DNA of 64,000 nucleotides from Gracilibacillus halotolerans. Its GTDB lineage: Bacteria; Bacillota; Bacilli; Bacillales; Amphibacillaceae. Of the stretch, positions 26,590 to 36,103 are shown piece after piece. The translations under genes and the position numbers were made by a program. Numbering within the stretch: the stretch's first letter is position 1; the number at the start of each line of letters is the position of its first letter. Under the pieces are notes generated by a model. It worked only from the letters and a program-made list of their open reading frames with translations, ran no database searches and was not told the origin of the DNA. Location of the stretch: NCBI RefSeq assembly GCF_014206945.1, contig NZ_JACHON010000007.1, forward strand, positions 1 through 64,000, written 5' to 3'.

Positions 26590-28269
26590 ATGAGATGGCG
26601 AAAAACACTCTTTGTAAAGGTAGTTATGATTTTATTGTTATTCATTATACCTATTACAGCTATTTATACATACTCCTATTATCAAAGTTTAAGAATTATG
26701 GAAGACGAAGTAAAAGAACGGAATTTAAATCGTCTTTCCATTGTTAAGAATCAGATAGATAGTAACTTTGATAGTTTATCTATTTTATTACTGTCTCTAA
26801 GTGAACACCCAAGCATGGAAGATTTAAAAAACATTGACTTACACAGTGAATATTATCAATTTCATGTGAAGCGACAAATCATTGATCAATTAGCTTTATT
26901 ACAAGGGATAAGTTCATGGAAAGCTAGCTTCGCTGTATATGCACCGAAGCACTCTATTGCATTAAATGCGGATAGTGATGCAACGATAGAGATGGATCGT
27001 CTTTCAAACGACTGGAAATTAGAAACGGAAAAAAATCATCAAACTGACTATTTTATTAAGCACTTATTAGAACCTTTACATGCTACAAATAGTGACCTAG
27101 TAATGGAAGTGAAAATCCCGGTTCATAATATCGAGAAGTATTTAGATCAATTAAAGCTAAATGAATATAGTGATCCATTTATGTACCAGAAGGATGAAAA
27201 AATGATTGTTTCCGCTTCCGAAGATAAAGCTAAGATGCACGAGATGATTCTTCAGATCCCTGACATACAAGAAACAAGTCAAGGAAATGTAAGAGTTCAA
27301 TATAACAACCAAGAATACCTTCTATCTTTTATGACATTAGATAAACTAGGTTGGATAATCGTGGACTATACATTGGCAGAAAATGTATTTGCTCCGTTAA
27401 CTCAGACAAGAAATAGATTTTATACGTTTGTGGCAGTTATGTCGTTATTAAGTATCATTACAGCATTTTTAATATATAGAAACATTCAACATCCAATACG
27501 GAACATGGTACGCGCTATTCAGCACATTAAAGAAGGAAAGTATTCTACTAGAATTAAGCCAAACCAAATACATGAGTTTCAATTCATGGTTTCCAGCTTT
27601 AATGAAATGTCTCATCAATTAGAAACATTAATTGAAGAGGTGTACAAGGAAAAAATTAGATATCAGGAAATTCATTTGAAGCAATTGCAACTACAAATTA
27701 ATCCGCACTTTCTATACAATTGTTTATTCATCATTAAAAATATGGCGAAGCTTCAACAATATAAGGGAATTGAAGCTATGTCCCTACACTTAGGGGACTA
27801 CTATAGATATATGACTCAGATTGATACGAAACATGTGCCGCTTCGAGAAGAATTGGATTTTGTGTCTAATTATTTAGATATACATGTGATTCGATTGCAA
27901 AGATTGTCTTATATCATTGATGTACCAGAAGAGATGCTAGATTTATACGTTCCAAGGTTAATCGTTCAGCCTTTAATCGAAAACGCTTTAGAACATGGGA
28001 TACAGACAGATAGGGAAGGTGAAATTAAAGTTACAGGCGAAAGGAAATTTGGCTTTAACTACCTAATAATTGAGGACAATGGAAGAGGTCTAGATGAAAA
28101 AGAGAGGAAAGAGTTGCAGGAAAAAATAAATACTACAGTGAATTCAGAGGATGGGCAAGGTACATGGAATGTGCATCAACGATTGATATTTCACTTTAGT
28201 AAAGATTCGGGGCTGGAATTTTCAAAATCTAAAATGGGTGGCTTAAAGGTAACAATGCGCTGGAGGTGA
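26590..28269 (+). CDS. YesM-type sensor histidine kinase
   Basis: The 559-aa membrane kinase has TM1 (about 8-30), an extracellular sensor of about 240 residues, TM2 (about 278-297), HAMP (about 298-350), and a His_kinase domain with QLQINPHFLYN (His373 phosphate acceptor). The ATPase domain has VQPLIENALEHGI and DNGRGL. It probably senses sugar directly or through the binding protein, and passes phosphate to the next gene product. It lies between the binding protein and its regulator. Confidence 0.93.
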   Translation: MRWRKTLFVKVVMILLLFIIPITAIYTYSYYQSLRIMEDEVKERNLNRLSIVKNQIDSNFDSLSILLLSLSEHPSMEDLKNIDLHSEYYQFHVKRQIIDQLALLQGISSWKASFAVYAPKHSIALNADSDATIEMDRLSNDWKLETEKNHQTDYFIKHLLEPLHATNSDLVMEVKIPVHNIEKYLDQLKLNEYSDPFMYQKDEKMIVSASEDKAKMHEMILQIPDIQETSQGNVRVQYNNQEYLLSFMTLDKLGWIIVDYTLAENVFAPLTQTRNRFYTFVAVMSLLSIITAFLIYRNIQHPIRNMVRAIQHIKEGKYSTRIKPNQIHEFQFMVSSFNEMSHQLETLIEEVYKEKIRYQEIHLKQLQLQINPHFLYNCLFIIKNMAKLQQYKGIEAMSLHLGDYYRYMTQIDTKHVPLREELDFVSNYLDIHVIRLQRLSYIIDVPEEMLDLYVPRLIVQPLIENALEHGIQTDREGEIKVTGERKFGFNYLIIEDNGRGLDEKERKELQEKINTTVNSEDGQGTWNVHQRLIFHFSKDSGLEFSKSKMGGLKVTMRWR

Positions 28270-28276
28270 GTATAAA

Positions 28277-29365
28277 TTGTTCAATTTATTAATTGTTGAT
28301 GATGAACCAGTGATTGTAGATGGCTTGGCATTACTGGATTGGGAGAGTTTAGACATTAATAAAGTTTACAAAGCAACTTCTGGCATTCAAGCAATTAGTG
28401 TAATAAAGGAAAATCGAATAGACATCGTAATAACGGATATTCGAATGCCTGATATGTCGGGCTTGGAATTAATTGAACTAGTAAACGATGAAACATTGAG
28501 GAAATTCATTATATTATCCGGTTACGCAGAATTCGAATATGCAAAACAGGCAATTCAACTTTCCGTTTGTAAGTATTTATTAAAGCCAGTTTCTGATAAC
28601 GAAATAATGGATGCAGTTTCTGATGCTAGTCAATCCATTCGAAATAACCGGCGTTTTTTTGTAGAGATTATGGATGAAATGCCTTTGATAGAAGCAAATA
28701 TGGAAGTAATACCTTTCGACATTCTTTATGATAAGCCACAGCTTATTGACTTGCTAAACTATGGTAATTGGCAGGAAGCAGAAGATAAATTAAAAGAGAT
28801 TTTTCAATTACTAGAGGTTGAAAGATATCAATCACACGAATTCCTTTTACAGGCCTATTTTATGATTTGTAATACCTTTACGCATTATTCTCATAAAAAT
28901 GGATATTTTTTAACAGATATAATTGGAAATCAAATTCAACAGATGCACGAAGCAGCTTATAATGGATCAATCCATCAGTTAGAAAAGGTAGCGCTAAACA
29001 TTTTTGAAAAAATTAAAACAAACTTTAAAAAAGATCCACTCAACAGCCATCAACCCATTGTGGAACAAGTGAATCAATATATAAATAAAAACATTTACAG
29101 AGATATCTCTCTTCAAGAAGTAGCAGATCATGTCTATTTACATCCGGCATATTTATCGAAAATATACAAAGCGGAAACAGGAAAGTCGTTCAGCGATTTC
29201 GTATTTAATAGAAAAATGGAGGAAGCTGCAATCCGCCTTAGAAAATCGAATGAAAAAGTATATAAGATCGCGAGCGGCATTGGCTACAAGGACCCTTCAT
29301 ACTTTATTAAGAAATTTAAGGAGTATCATGGCGTGACTCCACAAGAATATCGTTTATACATCTAA
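28277..29365 (+). CDS. YesN-type response regulator with AraC output domain
   Basis: The 362-aa protein has a receiver domain (DDE at 8-10, phospho-acceptor Asp54 in VITDIRMPD, Lys in LLKPVSD), a middle region of about 120 residues, and a C-terminal AraC double HTH (ISLQEVADHVYLHPAYLSKI, KIASGIGYKDPSYFIKKFKE). It starts at TTG with GGAGGTGAG 8 bases upstream, 7 bases after the kinase. It likely activates this transporter operon. Confidence 0.93.
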   Translation: MFNLLIVDDEPVIVDGLALLDWESLDINKVYKATSGIQAISVIKENRIDIVITDIRMPDMSGLELIELVNDETLRKFIILSGYAEFEYAKQAIQLSVCKYLLKPVSDNEIMDAVSDASQSIRNNRRFFVEIMDEMPLIEANMEVIPFDILYDKPQLIDLLNYGNWQEAEDKLKEIFQLLEVERYQSHEFLLQAYFMICNTFTHYSHKNGYFLTDIIGNQIQQMHEAAYNGSIHQLEKVALNIFEKIKTNFKKDPLNSHQPIVEQVNQYINKNIYRDISLQEVADHVYLHPAYLSKIYKAETGKSFSDFVFNRKMEEAAIRLRKSNEKVYKIASGIGYKDPSYFIKKFKEYHGVTPQEYRLYI

Positions 29366-29406
29366 GTAAGAAATTTGAATATGTGTGTGAAAGGAAGGAG
29401 AGAGCA

Positions 29407-30360
29407 ATGGATGCACAGTCAAGTACCACTATAAGAGTCAAACATAAACGAAAAGTTAAAAGCAAGTGGAATATGAGACGGAATTGGCCGTTACACTTTT
29501 TTTTACTACCTGCAGTTATTTTAGCTTTCGTATTCAGTTATGCACCTTTACCAGGTATTATTATGGCCTTTATGGACTTCAAACCGTATCTTGGATTTTC
29601 AGAATCTCCATGGGTAGGTCTTGAGCAATTTAAAAGAATGATAGAGTTTGAGGATGCAAAGCAAGTAATCTGGAATACACTCATTATCTCGGCGATGAAG
29701 ATTATATTAAATTTAATTGTCCCGATTGTATTTGCTATTTTGTTAAATGAAGTCCGGAAACTTCTATTTAAAAGGACAATTCAAACATTAGTGTATCTAC
29801 CATATTTTCTTTCATGGGTTATTTTAGGTGGGATTATGTTAGATATGTTATCCGTTGATGGCGGAATCGTAAATAACTTTCTCACTTCTGTGTTTGGAAT
29901 CGATCCGATATTTTTTCTTGGCGATGGTGATTGGTTTAGGTTCACTGCAGTCGGAACAGATGTCTGGAAAGAGTTTGGATATAGCGCAATTGTATTTTTA
30001 GCTGCCTTAGCAGGTATTAATCCTGATTTATACGAAGCAGCAACCATTGATGGTGCAAATAGATTTCAGCAAGTGATTCATATTACGTTACCATCTCTGT
30101 TACCAATCACGATTGTCGTAGCTACTCTAGCATTAGGAAATGTCTTAAATGCCGGCTTCGATCAAATCTTTAACTTGTACAACCCTTTAGTTTATGACAA
30201 AGGGGATATTATAGACACATTTGTATATCGAGAAGGTTTACTAGGTGGGCAATTTAGTTTTGCGACTGCTGTAGGATTATTTAAATCCTTCATAGGGATG
30301 ATTTTGATTATAACCGGTTATAAACTTGCTCATAAGTATGCAGGGTACCGTATTTTCTAA
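29407..30360 (+). CDS. ABC sugar permease (LplB/YteP type)
   Basis: The 317-aa protein has a basic N terminus and six membrane helices, with the permease EAA loop EAATIDGANRFQQVIHITLP that docks the ATPase. ATG 29407 follows GGAAGGAGAGAG; the GTG at 29383 lies before that site. It forms the channel with the second permease. No ATP-binding gene is present; such CUT1 systems in Bacillus share a general MsmX-type ATPase. Confidence 0.93.
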   Translation: MDAQSSTTIRVKHKRKVKSKWNMRRNWPLHFFLLPAVILAFVFSYAPLPGIIMAFMDFKPYLGFSESPWVGLEQFKRMIEFEDAKQVIWNTLIISAMKIILNLIVPIVFAILLNEVRKLLFKRTIQTLVYLPYFLSWVILGGIMLDMLSVDGGIVNNFLTSVFGIDPIFFLGDGDWFRFTAVGTDVWKEFGYSAIVFLAALAGINPDLYEAATIDGANRFQQVIHITLPSLLPITIVVATLALGNVLNAGFDQIFNLYNPLVYDKGDIIDTFVYREGLLGGQFSFATAVGLFKSFIGMILIITGYKLAHKYAGYRIF

Positions 30361-30455
30361 TTTGAAGGAAAGTGATTCTATCAGTAGAAAAACAAAGATA
30401 TTGAAATAAGAAGTAGACGAAAGATAATGTCTACCTCATACGAGGAGTGTTACAG

Positions 30456-31337
30456 ATGCATTATAAGAGTACATCCTATACCGTATTTACGATATGTAAT
30501 TATATCTTTCTAGGTTTTTTGGGAATTATCTGCATTCTACCACTTATTCATATTTTAGCTGTTTCGTTTAGTGGTTCTGCACCAGCGAATGCTAATTTGG
30601 TAACATTCTTTCCAATAGAGTTTACATTGGATGCATGGGAAAAGACATTAGGGAATGAACGGTTTCTTCGTTCCTTATGGAATGGTATTTTTAGAACAGC
30701 GTTAGGTACATTTATAAGCTTAAGTTGTATGATTTTAGCAGCTTATTCCTTATCGAAAGAAGATCATGAATTTAAAGGAAGAAAAGTATATGTTTATTTC
30801 TTTATCTTCATCATGCTGTTTAATGGGGGACTTATCCCAACGTATATATTGATTCAAAATTTAAATCTCATTAACACGATTTGGGCATTAGTTCTACCTT
30901 CAGCTATTAATGTCTTTAATATGATATTATTATTAAATTTCTTCCGTACAGGAGTTCCGAAAACTCTAGAAGAGGCGGCTTTTATTGACGGTGCCGGCCA
31001 TTTTCGGATATTGTTTAGTATTTACTTACCAATTTCTCTTCCAGCTATTGCAACAATCGGATTGTTCACTATGGTTGGTCAATGGAATTCTTGGTTTGAC
31101 GGTCTTATTTACTTAAGTGACGCAAATAAATATCCTCTATCTACGTTTCTACAAACGGTAATTGTGCAACAGGATTTATCTCAAATGAATGTGGATGCAT
31201 CTGAGATGAAAAATTTATCAGAAAGAACATCAAAATCAGCACAAATATTTATTGGCGCTTTGCCAATCTTGTTAGTCTATCCGTTTCTCCAAAAATATTT
31301 TGTTAAGGGGATTGTATTAGGATCTGTAAAAGAATAA
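30456..31337 (+). CDS. ABC sugar permease (LplC/YtcP type)
   Basis: The 293-aa protein has six membrane helices and the EAA loop EEAAFIDGAGHFRILFSIYLP. ATG 30456 is 7 bases from GAGGAGT; GTG 30447 is an alternative that overlaps it. It is the last gene of the importer operon, followed by a two-way hairpin shared with the convergent glucosidase gene. Confidence 0.93.
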   Translation: MHYKSTSYTVFTICNYIFLGFLGIICILPLIHILAVSFSGSAPANANLVTFFPIEFTLDAWEKTLGNERFLRSLWNGIFRTALGTFISLSCMILAAYSLSKEDHEFKGRKVYVYFFIFIMLFNGGLIPTYILIQNLNLINTIWALVLPSAINVFNMILLLNFFRTGVPKTLEEAAFIDGAGHFRILFSIYLPISLPAIATIGLFTMVGQWNSWFDGLIYLSDANKYPLSTFLQTVIVQQDLSQMNVDASEMKNLSERTSKSAQIFIGALPILLVYPFLQKYFVKGIVLGSVKE

Positions 31338-31350
31338 GCAATAGCTATAG

Positions 31351-31387
31351 AAAAGAGAGCGCCAATATAATATAGACGCTCTCTTAA
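31351..31387. terminator. bidirectional hairpin between importer operon and glucosidase
   Basis: AAGAGAGCG (31353-31361) pairs with CGCTCTCTT (31377-31385). The minus-strand reading continues into TTTTC, so it better suits the glucosidase gene, but it can also end the plus-strand operon. Confidence 0.7.
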
Positions 31388-31393
31388 ATTATT

Positions 31394-33076
31394 CTATTCT
31401 GCTTTATATACTCTGGCTTCATATGGTTGAAGTACAAATTTTCGGTATGGTTCGTTTTCTGATACATCATAGTTTGCGATTAATAGTTTGGCATTATCTA
31501 ATTCTACACTTGATGGAAGTTCAAACGTGATCTCCTTCTTACTAAAGTTCGTTACAACTAACAATTTTTCACCTTTATATTCGCGAAGATAGGCATAAAT
31601 TTCTTCATGGTTCGGTAGAATTAATTTGTAATCACCGTACACGATTATTGGATGTGTTTTACGCAATTGAATTAATTGACGATAGTAATGATAGATAGAA
31701 TCTGGATCTTCGACCGCTTGTTTTGCATTAATAGACGAATAGTTTGGATTCACTTTAATCCATGGTTCTCCATCAGTAAAGCCGGCGTTTTTCGAAGCAT
31801 CCCATTGTATAGGAGTTCTCGCATTATCTCTACCTTTCACATGGATAGCTTTCATTATCTTGTCATGATTTTCGTTACCCTCTATCACTTTTTCTTTATA
31901 CATATTATGAATCTCGATATCTTTATAGTCATCAATAGAATCGAATTGTACATTCGTCATTCCGATTTCTTCACCTTGATAGATATAAGGGGTTCCTTGA
32001 AGCATATGCAAGAAGGTTCCAAGCATTTTTGCTGAAATAACACGATATTCTTTATCGTTACCTAATCGAGATACCATTCGCGGTTGGTCATGATTGTTTA
32101 GGTATAAGCTATTCCAGCCAACACCATGTAATCCAGTCTGCCATTTTGAAATACTATCCTTTAAATCCGTTAATTTTAACGGTTTAAGGTCCCATTTACC
32201 TCCAGGACCTGCATCCAAATCCATATGCTCAAACTGAAAGACCATTTGAAGTTCATTTCGAGTAAAGTCTGTATACTTCTTCGCTTCCTCCATATTAACT
32301 CCTGGCATTTCACCTACTGTCATCACGTCATATTTAGATAATACTTCCTTGTTCATTTCTTGTAAAAATTCGTGAATACGTGGACCATCCATATAATATT
32401 GGCCACCATTACTATATTTTCTTCCGTCAGGATTTGGTGCATCAGGTAATTCTGGCACTTTTGAAATGAAATTTATCACATCCATACGGAAGCCATCGAT
32501 ACCTTTATCTAGCCACCATTTCATCATGTTATAGATATCTTGACGAAGCTGCGGATTTTCCCAGTTCAAATCAGGTTGCTTTCTACTAAAGAGATGTAAG
32601 TAATATTCATCGGTAGTTTCATCATACTCCCAAGCAGACCCACTGAACGTCGATTCCCAATTGTTCGGCTCCTTTCCATCTTTACCTGGTCTCCAAATGT
32701 AATAGTCACGGTAAGGGTTGTCCTTTGATTTTTTGGATTCCTGGAACCAATGATGTTCGTCTGATGAATGGTTCACAACTAGATCCATAATTAATTTCAT
32801 TCCGCGGTTATGTATTTCTTTTAATAGATGTTCCCAATCTTCCATTGTCCCGAATTCATCCATAATAGATTGATAATCAGCTATGTCATAACCATTATCA
32901 TCGTTTGGGGATTCATAGACAGGTGATAACCAGATCACATTGATTCCAAGGTCTTTTAAATAATCTAGCTTTTCAATGATACCTAGAATATCACCGATTC
33001 CATCTCCGTTACTGTCGTTAAAGCTTCTCGGATAAATTTGATATACGACACTTTCTTTCCACCATGCTTGTTTCAC
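31394..33076 (-). CDS. GH13 alpha-glucosidase (oligo-1,6-glucosidase/trehalose-6-P hydrolase group)
   Basis: The 560-aa cytoplasmic enzyme has the GH13 regions: QIYPRSFNDSNGDGIGD, LVVNHSSDEH, GFRMDVIN (nucleophile Asp), TVGEMPG (acid Glu), and NNHDQPR (transition-state Asp). The DGIGD loop and overall length fit MalL-type oligo-1,6-glucosidases; Val in MDVINFI suggests alpha-1,6 rather than alpha-1,4 preference. I take GTG 33076 with TGGGGG 7 bases upstream; the frame to 33142 runs through a palindromic control region. It is convergent with the importer. Confidence 0.9.
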   Translation of the reverse strand: MKQAWWKESVVYQIYPRSFNDSNGDGIGDILGIIEKLDYLKDLGINVIWLSPVYESPNDDNGYDIADYQSIMDEFGTMEDWEHLLKEIHNRGMKLIMDLVVNHSSDEHHWFQESKKSKDNPYRDYYIWRPGKDGKEPNNWESTFSGSAWEYDETTDEYYLHLFSRKQPDLNWENPQLRQDIYNMMKWWLDKGIDGFRMDVINFISKVPELPDAPNPDGRKYSNGGQYYMDGPRIHEFLQEMNKEVLSKYDVMTVGEMPGVNMEEAKKYTDFTRNELQMVFQFEHMDLDAGPGGKWDLKPLKLTDLKDSISKWQTGLHGVGWNSLYLNNHDQPRMVSRLGNDKEYRVISAKMLGTFLHMLQGTPYIYQGEEIGMTNVQFDSIDDYKDIEIHNMYKEKVIEGNENHDKIMKAIHVKGRDNARTPIQWDASKNAGFTDGEPWIKVNPNYSSINAKQAVEDPDSIYHYYRQLIQLRKTHPIIVYGDYKLILPNHEEIYAYLREYKGEKLLVVTNFSKKEITFELPSSVELDNAKLLIANYDVSENEPYRKFVLQPYEARVYKAE

Positions 33077-33088
33077 AGTGATGCCCCC

Positions 33089-33133
33089 AATAACTAATCT
33101 TTTAATAGGAATTATATCATTAGTTATTAAAAG
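33089..33133 (-). promoter_or_regulatory. nested inverted repeats upstream of the glucosidase gene
   Basis: AATAACTAAT (33089-33098) pairs with ATTAGTTATT (33119-33128), and CTTTTAATA (33099-33107) pairs with TATTAAAAG (33125-33133), so the right-hand arms overlap and only one pairing can form at a time. It could be an operator or an alternative leader hairpin. Confidence 0.45.
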
Positions 33134-33183
33134 AAAAAGCAAAGTAGTATTCCTTCGCTCATTTTCATCACGACCTAGCTAAG

Positions 33184-33201
33184 ATAAGTCTTAAGTCTTA
33201 T
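33184..33201 (+). promoter_or_regulatory. palindromic site upstream of liaI, possible LiaR box
   Basis: In ATAAGTCTTAAGTCTTAT the outer ATAAG pairs with CTTAT around a central CTTAAG palindrome. It lies about 80 bases before the lia operon, followed by TTGAAA. LiaR-type regulators bind palindromes in this position; the assignment is by position only. Confidence 0.4.
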
Positions 33202-33279
33202 TTGAAAATACAACCAGGGTCAGTTACCCATGATAAGGATAGGCGATAGAATTAAGACATGGAAGGAGGGAACGTATTA

Positions 33280-33597
33280 ATGAAAAAAACACTACTTATC
33301 ATTGGTGCTATTATTGCCGGTATTGTCTTGCTTTCCAATGTAGGGTCACTAATATTTTTTGCCATTAGTATTGCTCTTGCCTATTATGGCATCCGCAAAT
33401 TTATTATGGCAGAAACAACTGGTATGAAATTCTGGTGGGTTATTGTAATTCTAATCGGTTTTTCCATGTCACTATCAAACATCCCTGCTTTAATTGCAGT
33501 GGGAGCAATAGTTGCTCTGTACTATATTTATAAAAATTGGAAAGAGGAAGAGGAGTCACCATATAAAGACAGCAGTATCAATTGGGACAAAATCTAA
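33280..33597 (+). CDS. liaI: LiaI-like small membrane protein
   Basis: The 105-aa protein has three or so hydrophobic helices (about 3-40 and 50-78) and a charged tail. By position directly before a PspA-family gene and the liaFSR set, it is the LiaI-type membrane anchor for LiaH at stressed membranes. ATG 33280 follows GGAAGGAGG by about 10 bases. LiaI proteins diverge strongly, so the name rests mainly on context. Confidence 0.7.
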   Translation: MKKTLLIIGAIIAGIVLLSNVGSLIFFAISIALAYYGIRKFIMAETTGMKFWWVIVILIGFSMSLSNIPALIAVGAIVALYYIYKNWKEEEESPYKDSSINWDKI

Positions 33598-33627
33598 TTA
33601 TATAAAAAATAAATGGAGGAATGAAAA

Positions 33628-34257
33628 ATGACGAACATATTTACACGTATTAAGGATTCCATAGCAGCAGACTTGCACGAATTGGTTGATCAGAAGGAAC
33701 AAAAGAACCCCATTGCACACGTAAATCAGTACATTAGAGAGTGTGAGCAAGAGGTGAAGAAAATTAAACGTCTTGTAGAGAAACAGTATGATATCAAGTT
33801 TGAAATCAACCGAGAACTTGATCAAGCAAAGGTGATGCTTGAAAAACGTAAAAAACAATATCAACTTGCGGAAGAAATGCAGGAAGCAGAATTAGCAAAC
33901 GAAGCAAAAATTGAATTGGATGAATACGAGGCTAGAGTAGAACAATTAATCGCCATGCGAGAACAATCGATTAAAGATTTAGAAATGTTAGAAACGAAAT
34001 ACATCCAAATGAAACAACGTCTAAAGGATCTGCATATTAAGCGATTAGAATTTGAAAGTCGAGCAAATATCGCCCGTACGAAGCAGGGGATGAACAAAGT
34101 GCTGGAAACAGAGCTAGTTTCTAAAAGTTTTTCTAAGTTTGCAGAATTAGAAAGCTATATTGAAAGACTAGAAAATAAAATAGAGAGAGATTATCGCTCT
34201 CAAACATTAGATGCAAGATTTTATGATTTAGAGAAAAAGGCTTCTAAAAACGCTTAA
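33628..34257 (+). CDS. liaH: phage shock protein A family protein LiaH
   Basis: This 209-aa, almost fully helical, coiled-coil PspA/IM30 protein begins with an amphipathic helix (MTNIFTRIKDSIAADLHELV). LiaH assembles rings under the membrane when cell-wall antibiotics damage the envelope. GGAGG precedes the ATG. A hairpin after the gene probably limits read-through into liaFSR, matching the high liaIH and low liaFSR levels known for B. subtilis. Confidence 0.9.
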   Translation: MTNIFTRIKDSIAADLHELVDQKEQKNPIAHVNQYIRECEQEVKKIKRLVEKQYDIKFEINRELDQAKVMLEKRKKQYQLAEEMQEAELANEAKIELDEYEARVEQLIAMREQSIKDLEMLETKYIQMKQRLKDLHIKRLEFESRANIARTKQGMNKVLETELVSKSFSKFAELESYIERLENKIERDYRSQTLDARFYDLEKKASKNA

Positions 34258-34271
34258 AAACATGCTATGCT

Positions 34272-34299
34272 AAGAGGTGCAGTGCTATCTGCACTTCTT
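34272..34299 (+). terminator. leaky terminator or processing hairpin between liaIH and liaFSR
   Basis: AAGAGGTGCAG (34272-34282) pairs with CTGCACTTCTT (34289-34299); only a short TTTGCTACTTC follows. The weak tail suggests partial read-through. Confidence 0.6.
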
Positions 34300-34352
34300 T
34301 GCTACTTCAAATATTAATTTATATATAAATATAGAAAGGGGGCTCCACTAGT

Positions 34353-35069
34353 ATGTCAAAGTACACAGAGCAAGAAATACTTAAAATGGCCCTGATGATT
34401 GGTCTCGTTCTATTTGTAATAGAATTTATTTTCCTTGAACCAGGTAGCTTATTTTTATTAGCGCTAGCTGGGGCAGGAATGTTTATTGGATGGCGTTCTT
34501 TTGAGACATCTACGGGAAAAGTATTTTTCTGGGGTGGAGTCTTCTTTTTATTTATAGCAGTAATAAATACGTTTGCGATCCGATTTTTCCTCGTTTCTAT
34601 AGCGATTTACTTTGGTTGGAAATGGTATCAAGGGAATAAACAATTAGTCCATAAATATATCCCAACATCAACGGAAGAACCGGTGGATAGCTTCTCGGAG
34701 GGGGTCAAATCAGTACAAAAAGAATGGTTCGGAAGAGTTGAAAAAGGGGAGCAACCATATAGCTGGGAAGATATGAACGTCCAAGCTATCGTTGGTGAAC
34801 TTGTTATTGATTTAAATAATACAATGTTGCCAAGTGAGGATGCCGTAATTGTTTGTCGTCATTTGGTAGGTACGATACGAATTATCGTACCTTACGATGT
34901 AGATATAGTAATAGATCACTCCGTTTTATATGGGGATGTACAAATTTTCGAAAAAATTGAAAAAGGTGTATTTAATCGGAGGTTTAACTATGAAACAAAC
35001 GAATCACCACAAAGGATAAAGATATACTCCCAGATGCTGGCTGGTAAGCTGGAGGTGGTGAGAGGATGA
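34353..35069 (+). CDS. liaF: LiaF, inhibitor of the LiaRS system
   Basis: The 238-aa protein has four short membrane helices (about 10-105) and a C-terminal cytoplasmic LiaF/YvqF domain (about 140-238; QAIVGELVIDLNNTMLP, GTIRIIVPYDVDIVIDHSV). LiaF keeps LiaS off in the absence of envelope stress. AAAGGGGG is 10 bases upstream of the ATG. It overlaps liaS by 4 bases. Confidence 0.92.
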   Translation: MSKYTEQEILKMALMIGLVLFVIEFIFLEPGSLFLLALAGAGMFIGWRSFETSTGKVFFWGGVFFLFIAVINTFAIRFFLVSIAIYFGWKWYQGNKQLVHKYIPTSTEEPVDSFSEGVKSVQKEWFGRVEKGEQPYSWEDMNVQAIVGELVIDLNNTMLPSEDAVIVCRHLVGTIRIIVPYDVDIVIDHSVLYGDVQIFEKIEKGVFNRRFNYETNESPQRIKIYSQMLAGKLEVVRG

Positions 35070-36103
35070 AGCACTATATTAAGACTGTGTTTTTAGGTAT
35101 TTTATGGGCGACATTTCTATTTCTCGTTTTATTTAGTTTCTTCCTACTCGCATTTCCATTAGAAAGCTGGATAGACTTATGGAATGTTTCTTTGTTTGGT
35201 TTTCCGTTTATTTTAATTGTTCTATTAGTAGTAGTTCTCTTTGGGATTGTTGTAGGAACATTCGTATCCTCTTACTGGTCTAGAAGGATACGTTTCTTTG
35301 AGGAAAGTCTTCAACAACTTGTTAAGAACCAAACGTTTTCACCAAATGTTACATACGAAGAACTAGAAAATGTTAGGGGTCGACTTGTTGATGTACAAAA
35401 CTTTATCCAGGAACAAACAATCCGCACGCAGAAATTAATCGAAGAGCGAGCAACAGATCAAGAGGAGAAGCTAAATCAAGTTATTTCTGATGAGCGAAAT
35501 CGTTTAGCTAGAGAACTCCATGACTCAGTAAGCCAAGAACTATTTGCTGCGTCTATGTTAGTTTCGGCTGTAAATGCTACAAACAAAGAGCCGAATTCCG
35601 TGATGACGAAACAGCTAGGTCAAATAGAATCAATTATTCACCAGGCACAGCTGGAGATGCGAGCTTTATTGTTACATTTACGTCCAGTTGCTTTAAAGGA
35701 TAAAACATTAAAAGCAGGGATTGAACAGTTATTGACCGAACTCCAGGAAAAAGTTCCGATGAACATAACGACACGTTTGGAAGAAATAACAGTAAATAAA
35801 GGTGTAGAGGATCATTTATTTCGGATTTTACAAGAAGCTTTATCTAATGCACTACGGCACGCGAAGGCAGAAAAAATCGATGTTGTCTTGTTAGATCGAG
35901 AGGAATTAATTATTCTTAAAGTTGAAGATAATGGGATAGGATTTAACTTAGAGGAAAAACAGCAAGCCTCCTACGGTATCACGCATATGAAGGAACGAGC
36001 AAAAGAAGTAGGCGGGAATCTTCATTTAGTTAGCTTACCGAATAAAGGAACAAAAATTGAAGTAAGAGTACCAATTATTGAGCAAGGGGGCGAATCAATA
36101 TGA
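35066..36103 (+). CDS. liaS: LiaS sensor histidine kinase
   Basis: The 345-aa kinase has two membrane helices (about 8-30 and 42-66) and almost no extracellular loop, typical of intramembrane-sensing kinases. HAMP-like and coiled-coil segments follow, then HisKA_3 with [16 protein letters not shown] (His152) and the ATPase motifs [18 protein letters not shown] and GITHMKERA. It senses cell-wall damage through LiaF. It starts in liaF (ATGA-type overlap) and ends in liaR. Confidence 0.94.
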   Translation: MKHYIKTVFLGILWATFLFLVLFSFFLLAFPLESWIDLWNVSLFGFPFILIVLLVVVLFGIVVGTFVSSYWSRRIRFFEESLQQLVKNQTFSPNVTYEELENVRGRLVDVQNFIQEQTIRTQKLIEERATDQEEKLNQVISDERNRLARELHDSVSQELFAASMLVSAVNATNKEPNSVMTKQLGQIESIIHQAQLEMRALLLHLRPVALKDKTLKAGIEQLLTELQEKVPMNITTRLEEITVNKGVEDHLFRILQEALSNALRHAKAEKIDVVLLDREELIILKVEDNGIGFNLEEKQQASYGITHMKERAKEVGGNLHLVSLPNKGTKIEVRVPIIEQGGESI

